From Phenylobacterium sp. (GTDB taxonomy: Bacteria; Pseudomonadota; Alphaproteobacteria; Caulobacterales; Caulobacteraceae), in assembly GCF_030697925.1 (NCBI RefSeq), contig NZ_JAUYOJ010000183.1, positions 1-34,716 on the forward strand: a stretch of DNA of 34,716 bases. The letters are read 5' to 3'. Of this stretch, positions 8,185 through 18,667 are shown piece by piece (position 1 is the stretch's first letter; every line of letters starts with the position of its first letter). Below the pieces are notes generated by a model, which was not told the origin of the DNA, searched no databases, and saw nothing but the letters and a program-made list of their open reading frames with translations. The translations under genes were made by a program, and so were the position numbers.

Positions 8185-8210
8185 TCGAAAGCTCGATAGG
8201 GGCTGTCGCC

Positions 8211-8720
8211 CTAGGCGGCGACGGCCTTGATCAGGCTCTTGTTCAGGATGCCGATGGCCGCGTCGCGGTCGATGCGCTCGATAGCGGCGACTTCCCGGGC
8301 CATGCGGTCCAGGGCCGATTCATAGAGCTGGCGTTCCGAATAGGACTGCTCGGGCTGGTTCTCGGCGCGGTGCAGGTCGCGGACCACCTCGGCGATGGAG
8401 ATCAGGTCGCCGGAATTGATCTTGGCTTCATATTCCTGGGCGCGGCGCGACCACATGGTGCGCTTCACACGGGCGCGGCCCTTCAGCGTGGTGAGCGCCT
8501 GGTTGACCACATTGCCCTCGGCCAGCGAGCGCAGGCCGGCGGTGCGGGCCTTGGCGGTGGGAACCCGCAGCGTCATCTTCTCATGATCGAAGGTGATGAC
8601 GTAGACTTCGAGCGAATAGCCGGCGACTTCCTGGGTTTCGATCCCCTGTACCTGGCCCACGCCATGGGCCGGATAGACGACATGATCGCCGATGGAGAAT
8701 TCCAGACCGCTCTTGCTCAT
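8211..8720 (-). CDS. carD: CarD/CdnL-family RNA polymerase-binding regulator
   Basis: A 169-residue CarD/CdnL-type protein. The N-terminal RNA polymerase-interacting domain (about residues 8-65) starts FSIGDHVVYPAHGVGQV. The helical C-terminal domain carries KRTMWSRRAQEYEAKINSGD, with the tryptophan that in CarD proteins contacts the -10 edge of the open complex. By family it stabilises open complexes at rRNA and growth-related promoters. An AAGGA site lies about 9 bases before the ATG. It follows fdxA on the same strand after 288 bases, the order seen widely in alphaproteobacteria. Confidence 0.95.
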   Translation of the reverse strand: MSKSGLEFSIGDHVVYPAHGVGQVQGIETQEVAGYSLEVYVITFDHEKMTLRVPTAKARTAGLRSLAEGNVVNQALTTLKGRARVKRTMWSRRAQEYEAKINSGDLISIAEVVRDLHRAENQPEQSYSERQLYESALDRMAREVAAIERIDRDAAIGILNKSLIKAVAA

Positions 8721-9008
8721 TCGCTCAAGTCCTTTCGACTTGGCCGAACCCGTTAAGAAATCTTAACCATTGCGCCACAGGACAAAGGACACCCTCCGCG
8801 AAAACCGCGCGGCGCCTTACCCCTGTGGAAACGGATTAGACCTCTAAGACACCCTTCGCCTATGCAAGGCGTACGTCGGCCGGGACGGCTCTTCTGCAGA
8901 AACGACGCAGCGCGCGTAAGCGCTCTCGCCACGTCATCTATGACGATAGCATAAAATTCAGCCGATTGAAAGGCTTGGCGCCCTGATTCCGGGCCGGATC
9001 GGGCGAGA
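8721..9008. other. Intergenic region between fdxA and carD
   Basis: This 288-base stretch, AT-richer than its surroundings, contains no convincing ORF. It holds the inverted repeat GTTAAGA-AA-TCTTAAC at 8752-8767, a second inverted repeat CGTCAT-CT-ATGACG at 8932-8945, and the presumed carD promoter. No hexamer pair is good enough to name the start site. Confidence 0.5.
8752..8767. promoter_or_regulatory. Inverted repeat upstream of carD, CtrA-like
   Basis: GTTAAGA and TCTTAAC form a 7-bp inverted repeat around AA, 32 bases before the carD ATG. It contains TTAA-N6-TTAAC, one base short of the CtrA consensus TTAA-N7-TTAA. It could be a regulator site or a short hairpin in the leader. Confidence 0.35.
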
Positions 9009-9350
9009 TCAGGAGCCGCGGCCCGGCTTTTCGCTGAAATACTTCTCGAACTTACCGGTTTCGCGCTCGAAAGCCTCCGCGTCCGCGGGGGGCGTTCCCT
9101 TGACCGTGATGTTCGGCCAGACCTTGGCGTAATCGGTGTTGATCCGCAGCCATTTGGAGTCCGGCTCGTCCTCGGTGTCGGGCTTGATGGCGTCCACCGG
9201 ACACTCAGGCTCGCAGACTCCGCAGTCGATGCATTCGTCTGGATTGATCGCCAGGAAGTTCTCGCCCTCGTAGAAGCAGTCCACCGGACAGACCTCGACG
9301 CAGTCCATGAACTTACATTTGATACAGGCGTCGGTGACGATGTAGGTCAT
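9009..9350 (-). CDS. fdxA: Seven-iron ferredoxin FdxA
   Basis: A 113-residue [3Fe-4S][4Fe-4S] ferredoxin of the Azotobacter FdI type. Cysteines C9, C12, C17, C21, C25 and C40, C43, C46, C50 match the family spacing, with CPVDCFYEG and [16 protein letters not shown], followed by the typical C-terminal extension. It is a small cytosolic electron carrier; partners are not evident here. It lies between the acylase gene (112 bases upstream) and carD. A TTGACA is present on the minus strand at 9418-9413, but no good -10 follows, so the promoter is uncertain. Confidence 0.96.
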   Translation of the reverse strand: MTYIVTDACIKCKFMDCVEVCPVDCFYEGENFLAINPDECIDCGVCEPECPVDAIKPDTEDEPDSKWLRINTDYAKVWPNITVKGTPPADAEAFERETGKFEKYFSEKPGRGS

Positions 9351-9462
9351 CGCGGAAATTGAAGCTCCGGCCGCTCTCTTGGGCCGCGGTTTTTCCGGCT
9401 CCGGCCCGACATTGTCAATGGTGAGCGCCCACAGGATATCTGCAAGGCCCGATAGCGGTCGC

Positions 9463-11811
9463 TCAGCTTGCCGGCGTGAGCCGCAAAACCCGCTCCGTCG
9501 CGGCCTCCACCGCCTGGCGGGAATAGCTCAGCGGTACGTACTGTCCGGTGACCCATAGCGGGAAGAGATCGTCGAAATGCGGGCTCCGCGGATCGCCGGA
9601 CTGGCCGGGCGTATTGATCGCCATGCTGTTGTCCCAGGCGCCCACGTCCAGCACCATCCGGAACGAGGCCCCGGAGATCACCCGGTAGTCGGCGGGCCGC
9701 CAGGACGCGGCCAGGGGCGACAGGCTGGTCCCGGCCATGGGGGCGGGTCCCACGGTCAGGGTCTCGCGCTGGGCGGGGGCCGCGAGCGGCGTCAGGGCGT
9801 GCTCGAAGCGAGCGTGGTGCAGCTTGCCCCAGGCCCAGGTTTCCGGATCGGGACCTAGCTTGCCGGCCACCTCGTCATACGCGCCGATCAGGCTCTCACG
9901 CAGCGCGGCGTCGCGGGCGGCAGGGTCCAGGCTGGCGTCGGGATGCTCCAGGAGGTGCATCACCGCGGCGATGTCGCCGTTTCCCATGATGGCGCGGGCG
10001 GCCTGCGGCGTCGCCCGGGCGACCACGGCCTTGCCCAGGTGCTTGCCGATCCAGACCTCGTAGAGCGCGGCGCTGGGGCTATCGGCGGCCGTCTGATGGT
10101 CCCAGCCGCGCAGCAGGGTAAGCGCGGCGGTCAGCTTCGGGTCGTCGGACTTCAACGGCGCGAGCACGGCCAGCATCCGCCGCGAGGTGATGTCGTAGGG
10201 ATCGGTCTGCAGGGCCATGGCGTCGGCCAGGGTGAGCTTCGGCTTGGCGGCCAGCACCTCGGCGATCCGCGCCATGCGCGCGCCGTTGGTCCATTCGAAC
10301 CCGACCTTGCGCTGGGCGTAGGGATAGCCGTCGGGCAGGTTCATCTGGTTGGCCGAGGCGAACCAGCCCGCCGGTGGATTGTGCGCGCTGGGTAGCTCGT
10401 CGATCGAGAGGAAGCCCTTCCACTCATAGCGCCCGTCGCCGGGCACCGGCAGCAGGCCGTCCCAGTCCGGCCGCTTCGGGACCTTGCCCGCCGCCACCCA
10501 GCCGATGTCGCCGCGGGTGTCGGCATAGACCTGGTTCTCGGAGGGCGCGCCCCAGTTGGCCAGCGAGCCCTTGAACCCATCCCAGGTCTTGGCGGTCATG
10601 TAGCCCATGGAGCCGAAATAGGCCGAGGTCCCGGTTTCGCTCCAGACGCTGCGCAGGGCGAAGGCGCGGCCCTTGGCGACGTCCTCCTTCAGCAGGGGGC
10701 CATGGCGGGTGAACTTCAGCGTGACCTTGCGCGGCTGGGCTTCGCCCTTGACCGCAATCTCCTCGACCACGGTCTGTACCGGCTCCCATCCGTCGCCGTA
10801 GCGATAGGTGTCGCCACGGGTCTCGTAGACATAGAGATCCTCCTGGTCGGCCGGGAAGATGGTCAGGCCGAAGGCGATGGTCCCATTGTGGCCGATGGAG
10901 ACCCCGGGCAGGGCGGGCTCTCCCGCCCCGATCACCGAAAAGCCCGGCGCCTCCAGATGCACGATGTAGCGTAGCGACGGCGCGCCATGCTCGCGGTGCG
11001 GATCATTGGCCAGGATCGGCCGGCCGGTGGCTGTCCGCGCGCCGGAGATCGTCCAGTTGTTGGAGCCGACAGCCTCGGGCGGGACCTCCAGGATGGCGGT
11101 CCTGGCCGCGGCGCCGGAGAACTTCACGCCGCTGGTCCCAAGCTGGTAGTCGTCCAGCACGTCGGCGGGGATATCGCAGGGATCGAGGCCCTCTGGGACC
11201 TTGGTCTCCCATTTCGGCTCGAGGTGCTTGTAGAGCCGGGCGGCCTCCAGGCCGGCGACGCAAGCGATGCGGGCGCGGGCCACTTCGTTGGGAAGGTTGC
11301 GGGTCAGGCCGTGGCTGCGGATGCGGACCACATCCCCGGGCTTCCAGAGATCGGGGGCGGAGCCGGCGATGGTGAACTCCATGGGCAGGGGCCGCTTACC
11401 CGCCCGAATCTCGCCGACATAGGCGTTGAGCCCGGCCACGAAGGCTTCCGTGTTCTCCTTCGCGCCGGGACCGTAGGCCGCCCACTCCGGCGCCATGTCG
11501 CCGCGATAGAGCAGGAGCCGCGCGGCCCGGTCCTGGGCCACGAAACTTGGCCCGAAGTCCCTGGCCAGCAGGCCCAGGCCGCGCTTGCGCCACAGGTCCA
11601 CCTGCCAGAGACGGTCGCGGGCGACGTTGTAGCCCTGCAGGAAGAAGGCGTCGCGGACGCTACCCGCATAGATGTGGCTGACGCCCCACCTGTCGATGCG
11701 GATTTCCGCGGGCTGGCCGAGGCCGACCACGAGGTGGGGCTCAGTCGGTGGCTCCGCCGCCGCGGTGGTCGAGACGAGGGCGGCGAAAGCGGCGGCGAGG
11801 AGCGATTTCAT
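9463..11811 (-). CDS. Penicillin acylase family protein (N-terminal Ser hydrolase), periplasmic
   Basis: A 782-residue Ntn-hydrolase precursor. A Sec signal ([19 protein letters not shown]) is followed by an alpha chain ([36 protein letters not shown]) and the autocleavage site VGSNNW, where Ser250 would become the N-terminal nucleophile of the beta chain. [11 protein letters not shown] and [15 protein letters not shown] are the usual beta-chain motifs. Homologues hydrolyse amide bonds of beta-lactams, acyl-homoserine lactones or other N-acyl compounds; the substrate here cannot be told. It starts 4 bases after the amidase stop, so the two are one transcript. Confidence 0.94.
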   Translation of the reverse strand: MKSLLAAAFAALVSTTAAAEPPTEPHLVVGLGQPAEIRIDRWGVSHIYAGSVRDAFFLQGYNVARDRLWQVDLWRKRGLGLLARDFGPSFVAQDRAARLLLYRGDMAPEWAAYGPGAKENTEAFVAGLNAYVGEIRAGKRPLPMEFTIAGSAPDLWKPGDVVRIRSHGLTRNLPNEVARARIACVAGLEAARLYKHLEPKWETKVPEGLDPCDIPADVLDDYQLGTSGVKFSGAAARTAILEVPPEAVGSNNWTISGARTATGRPILANDPHREHGAPSLRYIVHLEAPGFSVIGAGEPALPGVSIGHNGTIAFGLTIFPADQEDLYVYETRGDTYRYGDGWEPVQTVVEEIAVKGEAQPRKVTLKFTRHGPLLKEDVAKGRAFALRSVWSETGTSAYFGSMGYMTAKTWDGFKGSLANWGAPSENQVYADTRGDIGWVAAGKVPKRPDWDGLLPVPGDGRYEWKGFLSIDELPSAHNPPAGWFASANQMNLPDGYPYAQRKVGFEWTNGARMARIAEVLAAKPKLTLADAMALQTDPYDITSRRMLAVLAPLKSDDPKLTAALTLLRGWDHQTAADSPSAALYEVWIGKHLGKAVVARATPQAARAIMGNGDIAAVMHLLEHPDASLDPAARDAALRESLIGAYDEVAGKLGPDPETWAWGKLHHARFEHALTPLAAPAQRETLTVGPAPMAGTSLSPLAASWRPADYRVISGASFRMVLDVGAWDNSMAINTPGQSGDPRSPHFDDLFPLWVTGQYVPLSYSRQAVEAATERVLRLTPAS

Positions 11812-11815
11812 GGGT

Positions 11816-13207
11816 TCAGGCGTCTCCCGCCCGCGGCGGCCGTCCGAACTCGCGTTCCAGCAGCCGGGCGAAATCGATGGTCGTGCGGTCCTCCAGATAC
11901 GGGCCCATGATCTGCACCCCGATCGGCAGGCCCGAGGCGCCGCGGCCGATGGGCGCGGCGGTGGCCGGCAGGTGGCCGAGCGTCGCCATACCGGCCCAGG
12001 CGAGCTGGTCGAAATAGGGCGTGGGCTTGCCGTTGATGGTCAGGGTCCGCTTGGCGGGGTCGGCCTCCTGTACGTGGGGGAAGGCCGTCGTGCCGAACAC
12101 CGGGGCCAGAACCACGTCGAAGGTCTTGAAGAGCTCGGCCCACTGGCGGCGGATGAGGGTCTGGGTGTCGAGCAGGTCCATCCAGGCGTGGGCGGAGATG
12201 GCGTCGGGCCGCAGTGGCCCACCTCGCGACATGGTGGCGCCGAGGATGCCCATATAGACCTCATGGGACTTGTCGAGGTCCGGCAGCAGGTTGCTGCGGC
12301 GCGCCACCGTGGCACCCTGGCGGTCCAGGTGGTTGGCGAGCTCCGTCAGGGCGTGCTTCACCTCCCGGTCCAAAGCTGCCAGCGGATGGCTGTCGAGGAT
12401 CAGGATCTGGTAGTCGGCCAGCTCGGTGCGCCGTGGGACCGGCAGGTCGAGCAGGTAGCCGGTGGCTTCGTCGCCCACCGGGCCGGCCAGGACGTCCAGG
12501 GCCAGTTGCAGGTCCTCGGCCGTGGTGGCCAGGGGCCCGAGCACAGCGATGGGCGTGTCGCCGCCATCGAACCCGGGCGGGGCGTGGCCGCGCTGGGGCA
12601 CGAGGTTGTAGCTGGGCTTGTGCCCATAGACGCCGCAGAAGGCGGCCGGGACGCGGATCGAACCGCCGATGTCGGAGCCGAACTCCAGCGAGACCAGGCC
12701 GGAGGCCAGGGCCGCCGCCGCCCCGCCGGACGAGCCGCCGGGCGAGCGGGTCAGGTCCCAGGGATTGCTGGTGCGCCCATAGACGGGATTGACGCTCTGC
12801 CAGTCGGCCAGGCTCACCGGGATATTGGTCTTGCCCAGGATCACCGCGCCGGCCGTCTTCAGCCGCTGGACGCCGACGGAATCGACGGTCGCCTTGAAAC
12901 CCTTGGCCTCCTCGAAACCCCAGGTGGTCGGCAGGCCGGCCACATTGTGGGATTCCTTGACCGTCATCGGCAGGCCCAGCAGCGGGCGGCGTTCACCCCG
13001 CGCCAGGGCCACGTCGGCGGCCAGGGCCGCTTCGCGCGCCCGGTCGAAGTCGTGGACCACCACGGCGTTGATCGGCCCGTCGCGATCCTCGATGCGTTCG
13101 ACGGCGGCGTCGAACAGCTCCAGGGCGCTGACGTCGCGCCGGACCAGGGCCTCGACCAGTTCGCCAGCCGAAGCGTGCGACGTATCTCGGATCAAGGTCT
13201 CGGACAT
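11816..13207 (-). CDS. Amidase (amidase signature family)
   Basis: A 463-residue amidase with the Ser-cisSer-Lys triad: Lys in LPMTVKESHN, cis-Ser in RSPGGSSGGAAAAL and nucleophile Ser in GSDIGGSIRVPAAFCG. The ATG at 13207 is chosen because GGGAGG lies about 6 bases upstream; a start 10 codons earlier lacks a ribosome site. No signal peptide is seen. It is followed after 4 bases by the periplasmic acylase, so the pair may break down amides in two compartments, which is inference. It lies 46 bases after the S4 gene on the same strand. Confidence 0.94.
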   Translation of the reverse strand: MSETLIRDTSHASAGELVEALVRRDVSALELFDAAVERIEDRDGPINAVVVHDFDRAREAALAADVALARGERRPLLGLPMTVKESHNVAGLPTTWGFEEAKGFKATVDSVGVQRLKTAGAVILGKTNIPVSLADWQSVNPVYGRTSNPWDLTRSPGGSSGGAAAALASGLVSLEFGSDIGGSIRVPAAFCGVYGHKPSYNLVPQRGHAPPGFDGGDTPIAVLGPLATTAEDLQLALDVLAGPVGDEATGYLLDLPVPRRTELADYQILILDSHPLAALDREVKHALTELANHLDRQGATVARRSNLLPDLDKSHEVYMGILGATMSRGGPLRPDAISAHAWMDLLDTQTLIRRQWAELFKTFDVVLAPVFGTTAFPHVQEADPAKRTLTINGKPTPYFDQLAWAGMATLGHLPATAAPIGRGASGLPIGVQIMGPYLEDRTTIDFARLLEREFGRPPRAGDA

Positions 13208-13253
13208 ACTGGCCTCCCTTTTCGGCAACGAGACCATCCGTAGTCCTCGGAGT

Positions 13254-13528
13254 CTAGCCGCTCGGCAGCGCCGAATAGAGCCCGCGCGCCTCGGCCGGCG
13301 GGCCGCGGCGTTCGCCCAGAGCCTCCACGGCCACGGCGGTCAGCCTGCCGCCGACGGCGAAAACCAGCTGATCGCCGACTCTCACCGGCCGCGCGCACTT
13401 GTCGATGCGGCTCTCGGCGCCGGCGCGGGTGAGCCGCACCTTGCCCTCGTCGACGAACTTGGCGGCCAGCGACCGGGTCTTGAAGAACCGAGCCCGCCAG
13501 AGCCACACGTCGGCGCGGCAGCCCTCGC

Positions 13529-13532
<4 letters not shown>
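13254..13532 (-). CDS. S4 RNA-binding domain protein (HslR-like)
   Basis: A 92-residue protein with an S4 domain starting RADVWLWRARFFKTRSLAAK and continuing GKVRL, RVGDQLVFA. It resembles the heat-shock ribosome-associated protein Hsp15/HslR. The ATG at 13532 overlaps the helicase stop in an ATGA junction. The helicase/S4 coupling is conserved in alphaproteobacteria and suggests joint action on structured RNA or ribosomes, but the role is not known precisely. Confidence 0.9.
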
Positions 13533-16066
<2,534 letters not shown>

Positions 16067-16088
16067 ATATCGAAGGTGGGATGGGAAT

Positions 16089-16145
16089 CGCCGCTCGGCA
16101 AGCGGCGCCGCGCCGCATGTCCCGCCTCAGGCGAAACATGCGGCG
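16089..16145. repeat. Two adjacent hairpins, one nested, between DUF885 and helicase genes
   Basis: Arms CGCCGCATGT (16111-16120) and ACATGCGGCG (16136-16145) pair perfectly over 10 bp, and their loop contains a second short stem CGCC-TCA-GGCG. Beside it CGCCGCT (16089-16095) pairs with AGCGGCG (16101-16107). No T-run follows on either strand, so this is not a classical terminator. It could lie in the helicase leader mRNA or be a REP-like dispersed palindrome. Confidence 0.6.
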
Positions 16146-16155
16146 GGCGAGGGCG

Positions 16156-17985
16156 TCAGCCCTTCTTGGTCGCCGCCACGTAGTTGTCGATCACCCGGTC
16201 CAGAACGGTCAGCGGCGTGCCGCCGGCCAGCAGGCCCGCGTCGTGGAACTTGCGGATGTCGAACTTGCGGCCGAGCGCCTTCTTGGCGCGCTCGCGGGCC
16301 TTCAGCCAGGTCAGCTTGCCGACCATGTAGCTGGAGGCCTGGCCCGGCCAGACGGCGTAGCGCTCGATCTCCGTGATCGCGGCGGCCTCGTGGTCGCCGA
16401 TGCTGTCTTGGTAGAATTTCAGCGCCTGCTCGCGGCTCCAGCGCTTGGAGTGCATGCCCGAGTCGACCACCAGGCGCACGGCCCGGAAGATGGCGTCGTG
16501 CAGCATGCCGATGTGGCCCAACACGTCGTTGTCGTACATGCCCATCTCGACGGCCAGTTGCTCGGCATAGAGCGCCCAGCCCTCGCTATAGCCCGAGAAG
16601 CCGATCACCTTGCGGATCAGCGGCAGGTCGCCGGCCTCGTTGTTGAGGGCGAGCTGCAAATGGTGGCCCGGGCTGCCCTCGTGATAGGTCAGGGTGGGCA
16701 GGGTCCAGGCCGGGACCTCGGCGGTGTCGCGCAGGTTGATCCAGTAGATGCCGGGGCGCGAGCCATCCAGGGACGGGGAATTGTAGTAGCCGCCGGGCGC
16801 GCCGGCCTCGATCGCGGTCGGCACGCGACGGATTTCCAGGGGCGCCTTGGGAAGCTGGCCGAACCAGGCGGGGAGCTTCTTGGTGACGATCGCCATCTGC
16901 TCGTTGAGCTTGGCCAGCAGCTCGGCCTTTCCGGCGTCGCTGTTGGGATAGAGCTGCTTGGGATCGGTCCCCATGACCCGGTAGCGCTCGCCGACGGTTC
17001 CCTTCGAATAGCCGGCCTTCTTCATCAGGGCGTCGGCCTCGGCGCTGAGGCTCTTGACCAGTTCAAGCCCGGTCCTGTGCACCTCGTCCGGGGTGATGTT
17101 GGAGGTCGTGTATTGCTTGAGCGAGACGGCGTAGAACGCCTCGCCGTCCGGCAGGCGCCAGCAGCCGGCGTCATGCATCGCCTTGGCGCGCAGCTCTTTC
17201 AGCAGCTCGGCCTGGCGGGCCAAGGCCGGGCGGACCTTCTCGGCGTAGAGGCCCTCGGCCTGGGCGGCCCAGTCGCCCTCGATCTTCTTCTCGCCCGTCC
17301 GGCGCACCAGGCTCTTGACCACCGGCGCCTCGGCCGGGGCGCTGGCCAGGAAGGCCTCGAGCTGGGTCAGGGCCTTGTCGAGCGCGAAGTCCGGGGCGAA
17401 CACGCCCAGGCCGGCGTCGTGGCGCGCCACCTCGGCCTCCTGGTCCAACAGCCGGCCGAAGGCCTCCATCCGCGACATGTAGGCGTCGGCGTCGGACTTG
17501 GTCTCGATGACGTGCTGGTTGTCCAGGAAGTCCGGCATCTGCTGGTAGGAGCCGGTGAGCTGGGACAGCACATAGGGCGCGCCGGCGCCCTGGCCGCCAT
17601 AGTTGAACTGGCGGTTGCCTTCCTCCGCGGTCGCGAAGGTGAACTCGACGGTGTCGTAATTGACCGCGTCCATGCCGGTGAGCTGGCTGCGGTCGATGGC
17701 GCGCAGCTCCTTGAGCTGGCGAGTATTATTGGCCTTGTTCTCGGCCAGCGCCGTCAGGGAGAAGTCCGACAGTTCCGACTTGGTCCAGGCCAGGACGCCC
17801 TTGTCGATGCCCAGATAGGTCGGCACCTCCGGCTGGCGGCGGAAGGTCTCGGCCATGGCCTTGTCGAAGAAGGCGTACATCTTGGCGGCCTCGCCCGTCG
17901 GGGCGGCGGCGAGGGCGAGCTTCGGCGCGGCGGCGGCCAGGCCGAGGGCGGCGGCGCCCGAAAGCAGTTCACGACGGCTGTGCAT
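16156..17985 (-). CDS. DUF885 family putative metallopeptidase, Tat-exported
   Basis: A 609-residue DUF885 protein. The N-terminus SRRELLSGAAALGLAAA is a twin-arginine signal. The family's metal-binding signature is present as YHEGSPGHHLQ (H435, E436, H440, H441), followed about 35-40 residues on by YSEGWALYAEQLA, which supplies a likely third ligand. The domain is distantly related to M32-type carboxypeptidases; substrates are not established. The ATG at 17985 starts directly at the signal peptide; longer in-frame starts would run through parE. It is downstream of parDE on the same strand, with a 101-base gap and no clear promoter. Confidence 0.92.
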   Translation of the reverse strand: MHSRRELLSGAAALGLAAAAPKLALAAAPTGEAAKMYAFFDKAMAETFRRQPEVPTYLGIDKGVLAWTKSELSDFSLTALAENKANNTRQLKELRAIDRSQLTGMDAVNYDTVEFTFATAEEGNRQFNYGGQGAGAPYVLSQLTGSYQQMPDFLDNQHVIETKSDADAYMSRMEAFGRLLDQEAEVARHDAGLGVFAPDFALDKALTQLEAFLASAPAEAPVVKSLVRRTGEKKIEGDWAAQAEGLYAEKVRPALARQAELLKELRAKAMHDAGCWRLPDGEAFYAVSLKQYTTSNITPDEVHRTGLELVKSLSAEADALMKKAGYSKGTVGERYRVMGTDPKQLYPNSDAGKAELLAKLNEQMAIVTKKLPAWFGQLPKAPLEIRRVPTAIEAGAPGGYYNSPSLDGSRPGIYWINLRDTAEVPAWTLPTLTYHEGSPGHHLQLALNNEAGDLPLIRKVIGFSGYSEGWALYAEQLAVEMGMYDNDVLGHIGMLHDAIFRAVRLVVDSGMHSKRWSREQALKFYQDSIGDHEAAAITEIERYAVWPGQASSYMVGKLTWLKARERAKKALGRKFDIRKFHDAGLLAGGTPLTVLDRVIDNYVAATKKG

Positions 17986-18086
17986 AGGAGAAGGGTTCCC
18001 AAAGGAGTTTGGGGCGCAAGCTATGGTGGAGGCTGCCCACGGGGCAACGCGGCGGCGGGTTAATTCGCCGTAATGCGACCGCTGCG

Positions 18087-18377
18087 TCAGAGGTGACGAT
18101 CGAAATCCATCTGCTGATGCAGGACGCGGACGACGTCGACGCTGCCGTGGGCCACCCGATAGAACAGGACGTGGGATCCGCAGTTGAGCTTGAAATACCC
18201 CGGTCGGATATGATCGCACGGCCGGCCTCGCCTCGGGTCGGTCGCGATTGTCTCGATCACCTGCTGCAGGTTGCGAAGATAGGCTTCCGCTTGGTCTAGT
18301 CCCCACTGGCTCCGGCTATAGGTCCAGATGCCCTCGATGTCGGTCCGGGCGCGTGGTGAAAGGACGTAGGCGGTCAT
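18087..18377 (-). CDS. parE: ParE/RelE-family toxin
   Basis: A 96-residue type II toxin with the ParE fold signature: [46 protein letters not shown], and the late strand [23 protein letters not shown]. ParE toxins inhibit DNA gyrase, but for chromosomal RelE/ParE members the target varies. Its ATG overlaps the parD stop (ATGA at 18377-18374), the usual antitoxin-first order. Confidence 0.93.
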   Translation of the reverse strand: MTAYVLSPRARTDIEGIWTYSRSQWGLDQAEAYLRNLQQVIETIATDPRRGRPCDHIRPGYFKLNCGSHVLFYRVAHGSVDVVRVLHQQMDFDRHL

Positions 18378-18625
18378 CCGCCTTTCGTCTCGTCGCCCCG
18401 TTTGTCCGCGATGAACGCGTCGAAATCGAACGGCGCGGACGGGCCGCTTTCCTCGCCTTCCATCAATGCCGCGCGAAGGGCGCCTAGATGGGTCTCGCGC
18501 TCTTCAAGCAGCCGCAGGCTGGCGCGCACGACCTCGCTCGCCGATCCATAGCGCCCGTTGGCCACCTCGGACTCGATGAAGGCGCTGAAGTGATCGCCAA
18601 GGCTGAAAGACGTGTTCTTTCCCAT
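18374..18625 (-). CDS. parD: ParD-type antitoxin (CC2985 family)
   Basis: An 83-residue ribbon-helix-helix antitoxin, starting [18 protein letters not shown], then [21 protein letters not shown], with an acidic C-terminal tail that would wrap the toxin. The ATG at 18625 is the family's usual start; an upstream in-frame ATG at 18667 would place the promoter inside the gene. No ribosome site precedes 18625, and the -10 element lies 7 bases away, so the mRNA is probably leaderless. It should repress its own promoter with ParE as co-repressor. Confidence 0.93.
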   Translation of the reverse strand: MGKNTSFSLGDHFSAFIESEVANGRYGSASEVVRASLRLLEERETHLGALRAALMEGEESGPSAPFDFDAFIADKRGDETKGG

Positions 18626-18632
18626 GCGGTGA

Positions 18633-18660
18633 CTTGTACCAAAATCTGGTACTTTGGCAA
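18633..18660 (-). promoter_or_regulatory. parDE promoter and operator
   Basis: On the minus strand TTGCCA (18660-18655), a 16-base spacer and TACAAG (18638-18633) form a promoter whose start site would fall at or one base before the parD ATG. Within it GTACC (18636-18640) and GGTAC (18648-18652) form an inverted repeat 7 bases apart, overlapping the -10, a fitting ParD operator. Confidence 0.6.
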
Positions 18661-18667
18661 TGGCCAT

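Noticed and set aside
11672..13243. Plus-strand open frame of 523 codons antisense to the amidase and acylase
   Set aside because: The opposite frames carry full catalytic motifs and signal peptide; this one has none.
17986..18306. N-terminal extension of the DUF885 protein
   Set aside because: It would overlap parE and precede a good Tat signal that starts at 17985.
18626..18667. Upstream ParD start at 18667
   Set aside because: It would translate through the promoter and operator, and the family begins at MGKNTSFSL.
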